A stretch of DNA of 64,000 nucleotides from Carettochelys insculpta (taxonomy: Eukaryota > Chordata > Testudines > Carettochelyidae). The stretch is from the NCBI RefSeq assembly GCF_033958435.1, contig NC_134137.1, forward strand, positions 256,416,501 through 256,480,500. Direction: 5' to 3'. Under the pieces are notes generated by a model. The model saw nothing but the letters and a program-made list of their open reading frames with translations. It searched no databases and was not told where the DNA came from. Of this stretch, positions 1 to 11,270 are shown piece by piece (position 1 is the stretch's first letter; each line of letters opens with the position of its first letter). Position numbers and translations under genes: made by a program.

Positions 1-161
1 AAGGTGTTATACCTGAATGAGGAGAGGTATAATGATGCCAGTAGATGTGCCAAATTTTGTTGACAGACTGTCAACAAAGCACATTTTGCATGTAGGTGCT
101 GTGTGTTTTTTCTGACAAAGGCCCAGTTTTGCCGGAGAAATCCTCTTGTGTAGACGCAGCC
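1..161. mobile_element. Right part of a MITE of the TGTCRACA family
   Basis: The right terminus GTGTAGACGCAGCC ends at 161. TTGTTGACAGACTGTCAACA at 58-77 matches the palindromic core of the elements at 9314-9961 and 54456-54828. The left end is cut by the window edge or lost. Confidence 0.6.
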
Positions 162-308
162 TAAAGTTAAAAAGCTTGGTCTTTCTCTGAATAATGTGAC
201 AAGCACCTTCTAGAATCTCAGCTTTCAGGGTGGTATATGGAAAGATAAAGACTTTATACATGAAAATGAATACAATGAATGGAAAATCAGAAGCTTGGAG
301 AATTCATA

Positions 309-586
309 GACTATATTTACACTTGGCATTTAGGAAACTTGCATGGTATTTCAAAATATTTTTTGAAATAGCGGGCATGCTATTTTGGCATCCCTCTACC
401 CTTCACTGCAGGAGGGGTAAAGGATCCCTTGAAATAGCCCAGCCCTTGAAATTTGGTACTTTGTAGACAGAGGCAAATCCAGATATAGCCTATTTTGAAA
501 TTGACTTGAAATAGGATACACTATTTGCGTAGTGCAAATTGCATGTCTTATTTCAAGTAAAGGAAGGGCACAGTGTAAATACAGCC
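309..586. mobile_element. MITE with ATA duplication
   Basis: The ends GACTATATTTACAC and GTGTAAATACAGCC are complementary with mismatches, flanked by ATA on both sides (306-308, 587-589). The body shares long similarity with the element at 28750-29070, such as TTTGAAATTGACTTGAAATA against TTTGAAATTAACTCAAAATA. Short reading frames across it are not genes. Confidence 0.83.
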
Positions 587-589
587 ATA

Positions 590-3000
590 GAGAATAGTAA
601 GAAATACCTAAGCTTCATATGACTCATGTAACTAACCAGCCAGCTAGTCTTGTTTTATACAGGCTGATACTTGTGAGCAGTCTTCAAACTGAGTTCCATT
701 TAGAATGAGTCATTGTAATTCAATCTGGAACTGAAAAAGGCCCGAATGAACACAGCAAGGTTTGCTGTCCAAAACAAACATCACAGTTTCCTAGTCAAAC
801 AAAGACAGTGAAAGGATCTTCTGGTCACTCCATTACCTGACATTGAAAGAGCAGTTGGGGGATTCAAGAACCTATGTAGGCTGTTAATATCAAAGAGCAG
901 ACCAACCTCCTTAGCAAAGGCACATTGTGCCCTCACAAGATCTACAGCAACCAGCATCACCTGAAGCTTGTCAGGACAGAATCTTGCCAGGTTACTCCTA
1001 CCACAACCAGACTAGTGGAAAACAGATGTACCATCAAGATCTGCTGAGAGAGAGAAGTAGAGCCGAGCACTGACGCTGTATTGATGGCACCACAGCCTAA
1101 CTCAGTGCCTTCTCCAGTAACTTCACCAAGGGAGTCATTTCAGAAAAACTGTGAGGGAGTGGAGATTTTTGTCAGAAAATAGAACATAATATGTGATTAT
1201 AGTCTGGGAGAGGAGGCGAATGCAGAAGAGAGATCAAAGAATAATTGAAGAGAGCACTATGCTCACTTGTCCAAGAGCAAATGATGTTCCTATGCTCCAT
1301 GTGTATTTTGAAGAGGAGAGCTGACATAACTCTAGAATCCCATGTAAAAGAAATCTACGGGGACATAAACAAGGTCTCCAGCTGGGACCTTACCAAGAAA
1401 GTGACAGAGCCACTGACATGTGACTCCAACCACTTCTGGCACGACTGAAAAACTCAGAGTCAGTAAAACCAAAAGCTGCTGAAAGAGCCGTCTTGAACAT
1501 TTAATCTTTGTGCATTGGCAGTAGGAGTTCATCACTGGCTATGAAATTAATGATGCTAGTTTCTGTACTACACCCTTCCCTCAAACTCGGTTGCAAATGA
1601 TCAAAGGAAGACAACTTATGCTAAATGAAATGCATTGTCATGCAACCTTCTGCAAAATGTATTAATCAGCAAAAGCCATTGTGGAGATTAATATTAGCAC
1701 AGCACTCTGCTAACATAAAGCCTTATGTGAGACCTCAGTTACGATAAAAGGACTTACAATATTTCTCATATGTTTCAACAAGATTGTCAGGTGGGTGCTC
1801 TCATAAGATATAACTAACTGCACTTCAGGTTTCTGGTCAGTAGACTTAGCACCTGAAATAAGCAAAACAAATGAATTCCCAGTTAATGAACATATTAAGG
1901 AAAATGCATAGCTAAAGCTTTAAAATAGTATTTCAAATACAGTAACATGTGGAACAAAATATTTCCTGTTGAAGGCAGGTCTTGAATTAGAAAACACAAG
2001 AAGTGAGCTTTTTACAAATATTAGAGAAATGGCTTGAATGTACCATTTATTCTTTCATTACATACTTGAAACATTGCTCCACTAAGAGTGAAATTTTAAA
2101 TTTTCTGTTTGTTATCAGTCTGAATTTCAGCTGGAATGTCATGACAAAGTTTTCCATACCCTAGAAGTATTTTATAAAAAAATTAATAACATTGAGCTGC
2201 TGTTTTTGTGATTTTACTACCTATTTTAAAAATATTACAAAGGTTTTTAATTTCTTTCAGTTTGCAATGAAAAGGCATGCAAATCAGTGCAGAATTTTGC
2301 TCACATTTATAGACACACAAGAGTTTGCAGAAAGATTCCAAAACAGTTGTAGATTCATGACAGCTAAAGATTCTAGGTATAAAGTAATGCAAAAGATTAC
2401 TGTATTTTTGCCAGTTACAGGCCTGATCTCATGGTCCTGATAGTTTGCACAGATTCTGATTTATATGCAGTTAGAGTCTGATTCTGTTCACACTAAAGCC
2501 AGTGAAATTTGATCACCTCAAATGAAGCACTGTCAGGTTTTTAAACTTAACCGTGACACGGCATGTTTTCTTAGTTCTTTTAGACTGAGCCAAATGTCTT
2601 CACTGCCAAAAAGTTGTGGGTTATTTTTTTTAAATGTGGGATAGCAAATGCAGGTGAGCTGTCGTGCTGTAATGTCTACTGGAGAGACACGGGCAACTTT
2701 TACCATGTCATAGTTACGTCAAGGTCAACATTTTGCCTCCCACTTGTGGTTGACCTCATGTTGCTTGAAGTAAAAATGACAGTCTTTTGTCTCCACTGGG
2801 GCTCTGCAGAGAGCTAGCTAACCCTTGTTACTTATCCTACTGTGAAAAACCAAACCACCTTCAAACTCTGTGTAAATGACTTTAACTTTACTGAAACAAG
2901 TAGAGTTTCATTTTAGTAACGTTAGGACTGAATTTGATCCGTTATATCCATTTACTAAAATGACAAACAAGTGAGACAAAATAAAACAAACAAACCAAAA
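590..3000. other. Intron or 3' sequence, nothing recognised
   Basis: AT-rich sequence with only short chance reading frames. I see no splice-framed exon and no terminal repeats. Confidence 0.6.
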
Positions 3001-3006
3001 AAAAAA

Positions 3007-3190
3007 AGGGTCTTCTAGCACTTTAAAGACTAACAAAGTGAATTATTAGGTGATGAGCTTTCGTGGGACAGACCCACTTCTGAACACAGCTCATCACCTA
3101 ATAAATCATATTGCAAGTCTTTAAAGTGCCACAGGTCAGCTTTTTTGTTTTGTGATGATGCAGACTGACATGGCTACCTCTCTGTGAAAA
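3007..3190 (-). mobile_element. Cry-type SINE, folded form
   Basis: The minus-strand head CAGAGAGGTAGCCATGTCAG ends at ~3187. The motifs GGCACTTTAAAGACT and AGGTGATGAGCT occur in both orientations (3022-3066 and 3088-3136), so this copy is also an inverted pair. It follows an A-rich stretch at 2996-3008. Confidence 0.72.
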
Positions 3191-3240
3191 AAGTGAGAGC
3201 TTGCTCCTATTACAATTTATTTGTTTTGTTGTAATGCCTA

Positions 3241-3440
3241 TGAGCTCCAGCCCTGGGCAAGTATCCCGCTGTGCTCAGTGCTGTACAAACCTGAAAGAGA
3301 CAGTCACAACCCTGAAAGCATCCAATCTAAGAATCAGCCAAGAGGCAACAGATGGATACAGACAGATAGGGGAGCAAGAGAAAAAATGAGACAAAACTAT
3401 CTAATGCGACAAGACACGCAGCAGGTAGGGAAGGGGTAGA
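3241..3440 (+). repeat. Ancient amniote repeat
   Basis: GTGCTCAGTGCTGTACAAAC, CATCCAATCTAAGAATCAGC and GATGGATACAGACAGATAGG match a repeat common in amniote genomes, as I recall it. I cannot assign its class. Confidence 0.5.
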
Positions 3441-5968
3441 ACACACAAGCAGAGTGAAAAATGGGATGGCAGCAACTGTCGTGTTTGGTCTGCCACTTCG
3501 GGGGTTGGAGTGTTACTTAGGAGAGGAGCTGCGAAAGGAAAAGAAAATTGAGGACATGACGAGTGACAAGAATAGGGCAGAAGAGAAGTAGGACATGTGA
3601 GGAGTGAAGCTGAGAGGAAAAGACTGAGAAAAGAGGAGGGAGGGCTGGAGCAAACAACCAGTCAACACAGAGCAGAGAAAATCCAAGTGCTTTGTACACG
3701 TTTGACCAGAACATACAACGGCCCCAGCTTTGGCTGCTCCTATTCCTAATGGCTGGAGTAGCTGGCTGGTTACACTCTATGGCTCTCCCTCAATGCCACA
3801 GGATGGGAGTGGTGACAGCATCTAGGTCCTAGCACCATGAGACTGGGAAGGTGTTGGCAGGAGGGATTACCCTGGTTGGCTCCACTATAACCACTCCTTC
3901 CCCAGGGTAGCAATCCCTATTTTGTGTGTATCTGTTACTACCAGTCTGTGGTGGGTTCCTCTCTGGAGATTATACACACACCCTCCATGTGGCCTGAATC
4001 CTACTGTACCCAGACTGACCGAGTCTCTGGTGGCCAATTCTGAAAGGGCACTGGGGAAGGGATGGCCTTAGTTGGGCGACAGTTTAGCATTTCTCCTACT
4101 AGAGCAGACGTTAACCACCTCATGCCAATGCAACTATTCAAGTATGAGTGAAGTTCTGTTCTGCTGACATGATTAGCAATAAAAGCATCTGGCAAAGAGT
4201 GTAGCCTCTGACGTGTCGTAGGAATCTACCACTTCGTGATGCACCTGCTTTAATCTCATTGTATTTTCAAAAATGATTTAGACACTTATGAGCCTGAGTC
4301 CCATTAAATTTCTGAGAGATTCAGGAGCCTGTATAATTTTTGAGCGTGAGTTGTAGGCTTCTGAATGAGTTAGGCATTTTTGAGCAGCAGGCCTAGATAG
4401 CATTGAAAATCTGGGCCTTTATTTCTCTCTGTCTCAATTCCCCATTTTTGTAATTGGCCTTATCTTATTTGGCAAAATATTTTGAGGCTTAATACATAAA
4501 TATTTGGGATGTGCTTAGATATTCTGAGGATGGCAGTAATTAATTAGATGGTACAAATAGTTTCATAATTTTGAGAAAGTTCAGATTCAAATCTGAACTT
4601 CATAGTTTTTCTGCAAATTTACAGAGAACCCAAACCCCAGATGTGCATGTTCCTGAATTAGTGATTTTTTTTTTTAATCTAAAAAAAGGGTGCTGTTTAA
4701 ATAGAAAGATGAGCATCTTTGAGATGGCCTATGCCACCACACAATGTAAGGAAAAGCTTTCCTAAGTACTTATGACCAGAAAACACCACAGAATATGTTA
4801 AAACCTGCCTAAGTATTAAGTAAAGATGTGGCCTTCCCGCTGCTGTAGTAATTAGCACATCAGTTTTTTTTACAAATAATTTTATAAGCTGACCACATTT
4901 TTAGGACTTTCAACACTAGAACAATTGTATTTTAACAATCTCCTCCAATTCTCTTCCAGTGATGTATAGAGACTAGGCTAGCATCACTAGGATTTTCTTA
5001 AACAGTGACAGGAAGGGAAGGAAAAACATCCAATTAATTGCAGATTTTCATTGGTTCGGTATTTCTCTTGGGTAATTAGAAACACATGGAAAATGGTTAA
5101 ATAATTTTCCATGACTAGCCACGAAAACTGTGCTCAAGCAGATGTAGCAATACAGAGGATGGAACACTTGAGCATGAAGCCCAGTGTCATACCAGGGAGC
5201 TGTGTTTGAACATAAGGGTATAGTACTCATGGAAGGGTCCACTGACATTATGAATTGCAAGAGGTCAATTTAAGCAGTATGGAAAGCGCATCCCATCTCA
5301 GAGTTTAAATTACAGTGTACAAATTGAGTTGAGCATTATGCCCTGCCCCACCCCTTTTTATCTGTTCTATTAACACTAGCCTGTGAAACTTCCCATCCTT
5401 TGAAGGAATTCTTCATTTGCAATCAACATTTTTATATGCAAGAGATAAATATATTAAGTGTGTAACCACGTTGAGGACAATGAAGTACCTCAGGGGAAAT
5501 GCATATATAAACCCCATGAAAATCTGAGGCCTGAAACAGACACCATAGAGATGAGCGTGGCTATTTCAAACAATATTTGCCCGTTTTCTTTTTGCCTGCA
5601 AGGCACTGAAGGGGGGTCCTTTGAGGCATTAATCCTTCAACTTCCATCTTCTACAATCAGCAATAGCAGTCAGATGTCATCAGAGGTATTTAGCCATCAG
5701 GTCATTATTTACACTCTCCTGCATTCAGTGCTAAATTGTGCTCCGATTGAATTTGATGGGCATTTTGCCATTTTCTTTTATGATACCAGAATTTGGACCT
5801 AAACTATAATGGAACGCACCTGCTCCAGTACCCAATCTGCATACGCAGTAACTGGCGGACCTGCATGCTTAGACTTGACTTTATTAAAAGGTGGTATGCT
5901 CTGTCTGTTCTTGCTTATAAACAAGGGCCAAACATTTGTCTAAGGAGAGACACAGTTAGAACTTCCCT
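3441..5968. other. Intron or 3' sequence, no gene recognised
   Basis: A purine-rich stretch (3520-3640) and relics of an old sauropsid repeat near 4280-4420 (GACACTTATGAGCCTGAGTC). The 114-codon frame at 5458-5802 has no recognisable domain and looks like chance. Confidence 0.55.
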
Positions 5969-6688
5969 AGGGTTGCATATAAAGAGGACACCCCTGAGAA
6001 GGAGTGTCTCTGTAACAGTATCTACCAACTTCACGTTGTATTAGTGTACAATATACACTCATTGGCTATGTTTACACTAGCCCAAATCTTCGAAATGGCC
6101 GTGCTAATGGCCATTTCAAAGATTACTAATGAGGTGTGGAAATACATATTCAGCACCTCATTAGCATTCTGCCAGCCGCGGCTCTTCGAAATTGCCATGT
6201 TTCACTGCCGCTGATAGGAATAAGGGGATCTGCTGATAGAATAAAGGGATTTTGAAGTTTCTGGGGTCCTTTTGAAAAAGGAGCCCCATGTGGATTAGCC
6301 ACATGGCAGTGAAACTCGGCAATTTTGAAGAGCTGTGGCCGGTGGCATGCTAATGAGGCACTGAATATGTATTTCAGCAGATAGGCATAAGGGCATTTCG
6401 AACTTCTCAGGGTCCTTTCGAAAAGGAGACCCATCTGGACGAGCCATGCGGCTGCAAAACATGGCAATTTTGAAGAGCTGCGGTTGGCGGCATGCTAATT
6501 AGGTGCTGAATACATATTTCAGCGCCTAATTAGTAATCTTTGAAACTGCATGGCCATTTTGAAGATTTGGACTAGTGTAGACACGGCCTTTGTAACACAT
6601 TAATACAACATGAGTTGGTAGATATTGATATAGAGACACTCCCTCTCAGGGGCGTCTGCTTTTTTGAAAGGTCAAGTATGGTAACCCT
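5969..6688. mobile_element. Foldback element hosting a MITE in its loop
   Basis: An inverted repeat pairs ~5969-6050 with ~6592-6688: CACCCCTGAGAAGGAGTGTC on the left against the complement of GACACTCCCTCTCAGGGGCG on the right. The outer ends are AGGGTT / AACCCT. It looks like a hAT-type non-autonomous element, but I see no 8-bp duplication. The central 525 bp belong to a separate insertion (6064-6588). Confidence 0.65.
6064..6588. mobile_element. Older relative of the 436-bp hairpin MITE
   Basis: The left end is GGCTATGTTTACACTAGCCC, the right end GACTAGTGTAGACACGGCC, with flanks ATT and TTT. The interior repeats the arms CTTCGAAATGGCC, TAATGAGGTG/TTAGCAT and GGGGTCCTTTTGAAAAAGGA seen in 37873-38308, with CpG decay and an extra partial arm. 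Confidence 0.75.
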
Positions 6689-8519
6689 AATGCTATTGAC
6701 TTCAATGGTATCAAAATTTAACTTCTACAAATTGACCCTATGTTCACTGAAGTCAATGAAAAAATCTCCAATGAATGCCCAAAGCATAGCCTCAAGGCTG
6801 CATAGAGATCACAGGTCCTGTGAGTATGACTTGTGAAAGTTCCTTCTCTGGGATTTCAGGGAACGGCTTAGGTCAGATGCTGGCTTCTTTAGTGTTGATG
6901 GCTAAAAAAGAAAGCAAACTAGTTTATTTTGAAATTAATTGCACCTTCAGGGTGAATGCAGTGTTGCCAGTTTTGTGTTTCTCTTATTTATTTGGATAGC
7001 CATTTTTAAAAGCAAATTACAACCCTACTTTATGCTCTCTGCAGTGTTTCTGGAATCACCCTTTTAACACAAACCATGCATTGTAGTTGCTGTGTTATGT
7101 TTGAATTGAGAAAGTAAGGCTATTGATGAAGAGATATTGATCAAATCTCCTTGAGGGAAACTGCCCTTGAAGAATACTTAATTTCTATGCATCAAAGGAT
7201 TGCAAAGTGCTGTGCAACCACTAACTAAATGAGTTTCTCAGCACACCTTGAAGGTAGGCAAGTCTTAGCCTATTTTCTACATCACAACTTCCCTCTCAAG
7301 ATCTATTTTAAAGGCTGATGGAAACAGTTTGAGTGGATTGGGGTAGAATACCAAAATGACCAACTGCTCTACTGACAGTTCGGTAGAGAATTATAATCCT
7401 TCTGTCCTTGACTCTTGTAAGATTAGCCCTTAGCAAGCTCTTTCCTGGCTTTGGCTTCGTAAGACACCACGAGATACTGATAGTCTGCAGAGGATGACAT
7501 ACTCAGAATACAGCAACAAACATAAGCTCAACTGAAGTAAAGAGAGTTGTTATGTATCACAAGGAGTAGTACAACAGTCTGGTCTCCCTAGGGGTGACTC
7601 CTGCATTAGGCCCAAGGAGGTGGTATGCATATGTCTCCATTCAATGAGGCTAGCTCTTCTTTAAAAAAGAGGGAGGTCCTAATTCTCCACTGGTATAAAT
7701 GAACACAGCCCTACCGACATCAATGGTTCTGTGCCTAATTGTGTTAATACAGACCTTGGCCTATATGGGAAACATTAAAAATGACAGAAACAGTTTCATT
7801 TCATCAGTGTGCATGGTTGAATTGTCTGGGACTGTAATATTTTTCAGGAGATGTCATTCAATCACAGAAGAATGAACATCACCTCATATTCATCCAAATT
7901 GTTTCGATAGAAATGTTTCCACAAACTAACATTTTTTTAATATCTTTTCCCCTGAAATAATAGGCTAAGAGTAGCAGGAAGCTGACAATAGTGAGTGTAT
8001 TTCAGAATGCATCCCAGGGGATGTGTATTAACAACAAAGTAAGAGTGGCACGGCTTTTTAATTTTTTCATTGCTAGAAACACAGCACAAAGTCATATATC
8101 TTCAATTTTATTTTGCTGTCTGTGAAAAGTGTAAATTACCTGCAATCCAAAAATTAAAGTGATGTAAGTGAAGAATGGTGTCAACCAAAATTCATAATCT
8201 GCTTCTTACAGAATGTTGTTTTTATTTTATATTCATTCTGACTAAGAGATAGGGCTGAAGGACAAGCTACTGAGTTCTCACTTAGGCAAAACTCTTATAA
8301 AAGCCAAGTGGAGTTTTGCCAGAATAGAGAGACAGAGAAAATAGATGCTTGAATCATCTTATATATACAATAAATGAAGAAAATCTCTGGGAAGGGGAGG
8401 GAAGAGCGAAGTCACAGAAATCTCCTAACAGAATTTCCCTCCTTGTGTGTCATCACTCCACTAAATGGATAGCCTTTATTTCTCGAGAATATGCTCAGGG
8501 CCCACCTGAGTGGTTATAT
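6689..8519. other. Intron or 3' sequence, nothing recognised
   Basis: AT-rich, no long frames, no clear repeats. Confidence 0.6.
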
Positions 8520-8700
8520 AGATGGTCCACAGGTAATTTGCAGTACTGGGTTCCCTGCACCTCCACAGACTCATCGTGTGATGTTAGCGTCTTAGTCCCT
8601 CATCTGTAAAATGGGGGTAACACTAGTTCCTTACCTCTCAGGAATGAGGAAGATAAATACATTTAAGGTTGCTAGGTACTGCAGTAAAAGAAGCCATAGA
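8520..8700 (+). repeat. MIR-type SINE relic
   Basis: CCCTCATCTGTAAAATGGGG followed by CTTACCTCTCAGGAATGAGG is the MIR core pattern. Confidence 0.6.
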
Positions 8701-8707
8701 GAGATAT

Positions 8708-9310
8708 ACAGTAGTGCCTCACTTTACGTGAGGGTTGCGTTCCCATGCTCCCTCACTTAACTGGAATTTCCCATAAATCGGGGGCAGCTTTTTTCCCCCA
8801 GCAGAATGCATGTTCTGCAGCTGGGGAAGCAGCAGGTACACCTGGAGCTCCTTTTGAAAGGTAAGTCCTGAGGTTGGGGGCAGGGGTCAGCTGGGGAGGG
8901 TTAAGCCTGGCGGTGGGTTGGGGCTATGGGAGGTGGGCAGAGGGGTTAAGCCTGTGGTGGGTTAGTGCTGCAGAGGGTGCTGGGGGAGGGGACTTGAGCC
9001 AGAGCTGCACATGGGGGTGGGCAGTTGAACTGGGGCAGAGGGAGTTGAGCTAGAGCCATGAGGGCAGGGGCAGTTGAATGGGGGGACTGAGCTAGAGCCA
9101 TGTGCTGGGGCAGTGAGCTGGAGCTGTGCTCAAGTGGTGACCCACACTGAGGGGGTTTGAACCAGAGCAGGGGGGTGGTGAGCCAGAGCTGCGTGTGGGG
9201 TGGAGGGTTGAGCTGGAGCCACATGCAGGTGGTGAGCCAACAGCAGGTTTGAACTGGGTCCGAGGGGGTTGAGCTGGAGCTCTGTGTGAGGGATAGACCT
9301 TCAGGGACAT
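8708..9310. repeat. G-rich degenerate array after a mariner-like start
   Basis: CAGTAGTGCCTCACTTTACG and ATAAATCGGGGGCAGC resemble the end of a Tc1/mariner-type non-autonomous element. About 440 bp of GAGCTGGAGCC / GGGGGTTGAGC-like units follow. Proline-rich frames on the minus strand come from this repeat. Confidence 0.55.
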
Positions 9311-9313
9311 AGT

Positions 9314-9961
9314 GGCTGTGTCTACACTAGAGAGTTTTGTTGAGAGAAAGGACCTCTTCAGAAGGACTATGTCTCCACTAGATGCAGCTGTCAACAGAAA
9401 TTACTTTTGACAGGGAAACCTTGCCAGAATCTCTGTCGGCACATGGTTGCTACACACAATCTGCTTTTTGTCAACAGAGAGCTGCCAGACTGCACAGCCC
9501 TCTGGTGCCAGAAAGCAGAACGGCAGCTCTGCAAAGGGGGCTCTCAAGCAACCGGAAGCCCTCTCTGTCGACAGCAGTGCCTACATCGCACTTCTGTCGA
9601 CACTATGCTGTCGAGAGATTGTTATGCCTCAATTTTTTGAGGAATTATACCGTTGAGGCAAATGCGGAGTTCTGTTGAGAATCTGTCGACTGAATGCTTT
9701 AACAATGCTTTAAATGCGTAGATGATCCCTGAATTATGTCGACGGAAGGGTCCGTCTGTTGACAGAACTCCCTAGTGTAGACCCAGCCAAAGGTAGACAC
9801 TTCTGTCCACAGAGAGGATTTTTGGCTGCCTGGTAACCTTCTTTGCAGAGCTGCCATTCAGCCTTCTGGCACCAGAGGGCAGCGCAGCCTGGCAGCTCTC
9901 TGTCGACAGATATTCCATCGAGATTTCCCTGTCCCCAGACACTTCTAGTGTAGACATAGCC
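9314..9961. mobile_element. Composite MITE of the TGTCGACA family, AGT duplication
   Basis: It starts GGCTGTGTCTACACTAGAG and ends CTAGTGTAGACATAGCC, with AGT at 9311-9313 and 9962-9964. The motif TGTCGACA recurs many times. A second internal terminus (CTAGTGTAGACCCAGCC, ending 9788) and an inverted copy of the segment GCAGAGCTGCCATTC... show that two related copies are combined. The overlapping short reading frames are repeat-derived. Confidence 0.78.
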
Positions 9962-9968
9962 AGTGGGA

Positions 9969-10078
9969 CTTAGCCACAAAAGCTTATTACCTAATAAATA
10001 AAATTGTTAGTATTTAAAGTGATACAGGACTGCTTGTTTATTGTGAAGCTACAAACTAACACAGCTACCTCTCTGAGA
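9969..10078 (-). mobile_element. Cry-type SINE fragment
   Basis: On the plus strand it reads AAAAGCTTATTACCTAATAA, then CAGGACTGCTTG, then ACAAACTAACACAGCTACCT. This is the complement of the tRNA-like head (AGGTAGCTGTGTTAGT) and body. It directly abuts the 9314-9961 element. Confidence 0.75.
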
Positions 10079-10610
10079 TTAAATAGTCGTACATATTAGT
10101 GCTATTTTCCTAAATAATAATGCCTAAACACAAGATTAACCAATATTCTGTTACTTATGTGCCTCACTCATTGTGGAACACCCTTCCTGACAGGACCTTG
10201 CTAGTACATATTATTCTCTCCATGTCTTAAAACAGGCATTATACTTCAAATCCTCCTTTGTCATACCTCAAATCCTTCTTCTTAGGATTGTTATATCAAA
10301 AGGGATTTTAAGAAAAAAGGGTACCTGGAATAGTTTTAGTTCTGATGAAAAGATCACTAGAAATAATGAAACTGGCAGGGGAGGTGATAACAAAGTCAAT
10401 TGAGTCTGCAGATTGTATGCTAAATATATTTATATGAACCTCTACAAGTCAGGCAATAAAAGTGAGCTGAATTACTTACTGGCCAGCATACTCACATTTC
10501 CAAACAAAACCCACATTTATCACTGGGTTCAGTTAGACCTGTTTCTGCAGCATAGCATTCAGAGTTACCAAGACCAATCTTCTCAAAACTTATCAAAATT
10601 AATAATTTAC

Positions 10611-10690
10611 ATGCCTGGGTTAGCAAGGATGGATTCCTCCAGCCAGTTGGTTTTGGATCCATCGAGGAAAAAGCTGAGGACGTGCTCATT
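10611..10690 (-). CDS. PIK3C2G: PIK3C2G exon: end of PX domain and linker to C2
   Basis: The acceptor is TTGTTTGATTTCAG and the exon opens in phase 0 with NEHVLSFFLDGSKTNWLEES. The x-x-VLSFFL motif closes the PX domain, and what follows is the divergent linker. The 3' end is ambiguous: CAG|GCATGT at 10615 would be a GC-type donor leaving phase 1, whereas GCAT|GTAAAT at 10611 would be a GT donor leaving phase 2. Read-through would add Gly-Met and a stop codon. I prefer an internal exon, because the family has a C-terminal C2 domain after this linker, but I found no C2 exon in the remaining 10.6 kb. Confidence 0.85.
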
Positions 10691-11270
10691 CTGAAATCAA
10701 ACAACAACACCTATTTGTTACATGCTGTGTCTGGGTGGGGCCTGAGCTCAGTATTACAACCTTGGCCCTTAAGGGCAATGGGCTTGTCTGTCTCTTACAC
10801 ATGCAACAGAAGAAGCAGGAAAGGAGAGCCTCTTCCTTCCCATTGCTTGGATGTTGCTCCATGAATCCAAACGCATATTTGCACCCCTGAGTGGGGGTTT
10901 AATCACAGCCCTGACCAAATGTGTAAAAACTGAGCTTGACAGCATGCCCCAGTGAGGCTCCATGCTGCCCCTTTTGGGGTCAAAGAAGCACACTTGAGGG
11001 AGCTGCACCTTGACTCCATGCGCCATCCTGTCCAGTAGTAGCTGGATGACTCAGGGTCACTATGGGTATGTCTACACAGCAGCCTTAGTTTGAAATAATG
11101 CTGCTATACACTAAATGTGTTTTGAAATAGCACTTAGCCATTTTGAAATACAGCGTCTACACACATAGAGCCTATTTTGAAATGAAGCCATTGGATGCAC
11201 TGTGGCTTATTTCAATAGGCACTATTCCCTTTCTATACAGCCTGTATTTTGAAACAGCTGTTTCAAAATA

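Noticed and set aside
4240..4290. Minus-strand TAC AAT GAG ATT resembling the YNEI motif of the C2 domain
   Set aside because: No flanking C2 sequence or splice sites, and it lies in an old repeat-like stretch; coincidence.
8946..9394. Proline-rich minus-strand frames
   Set aside because: Products of the G-rich degenerate array.
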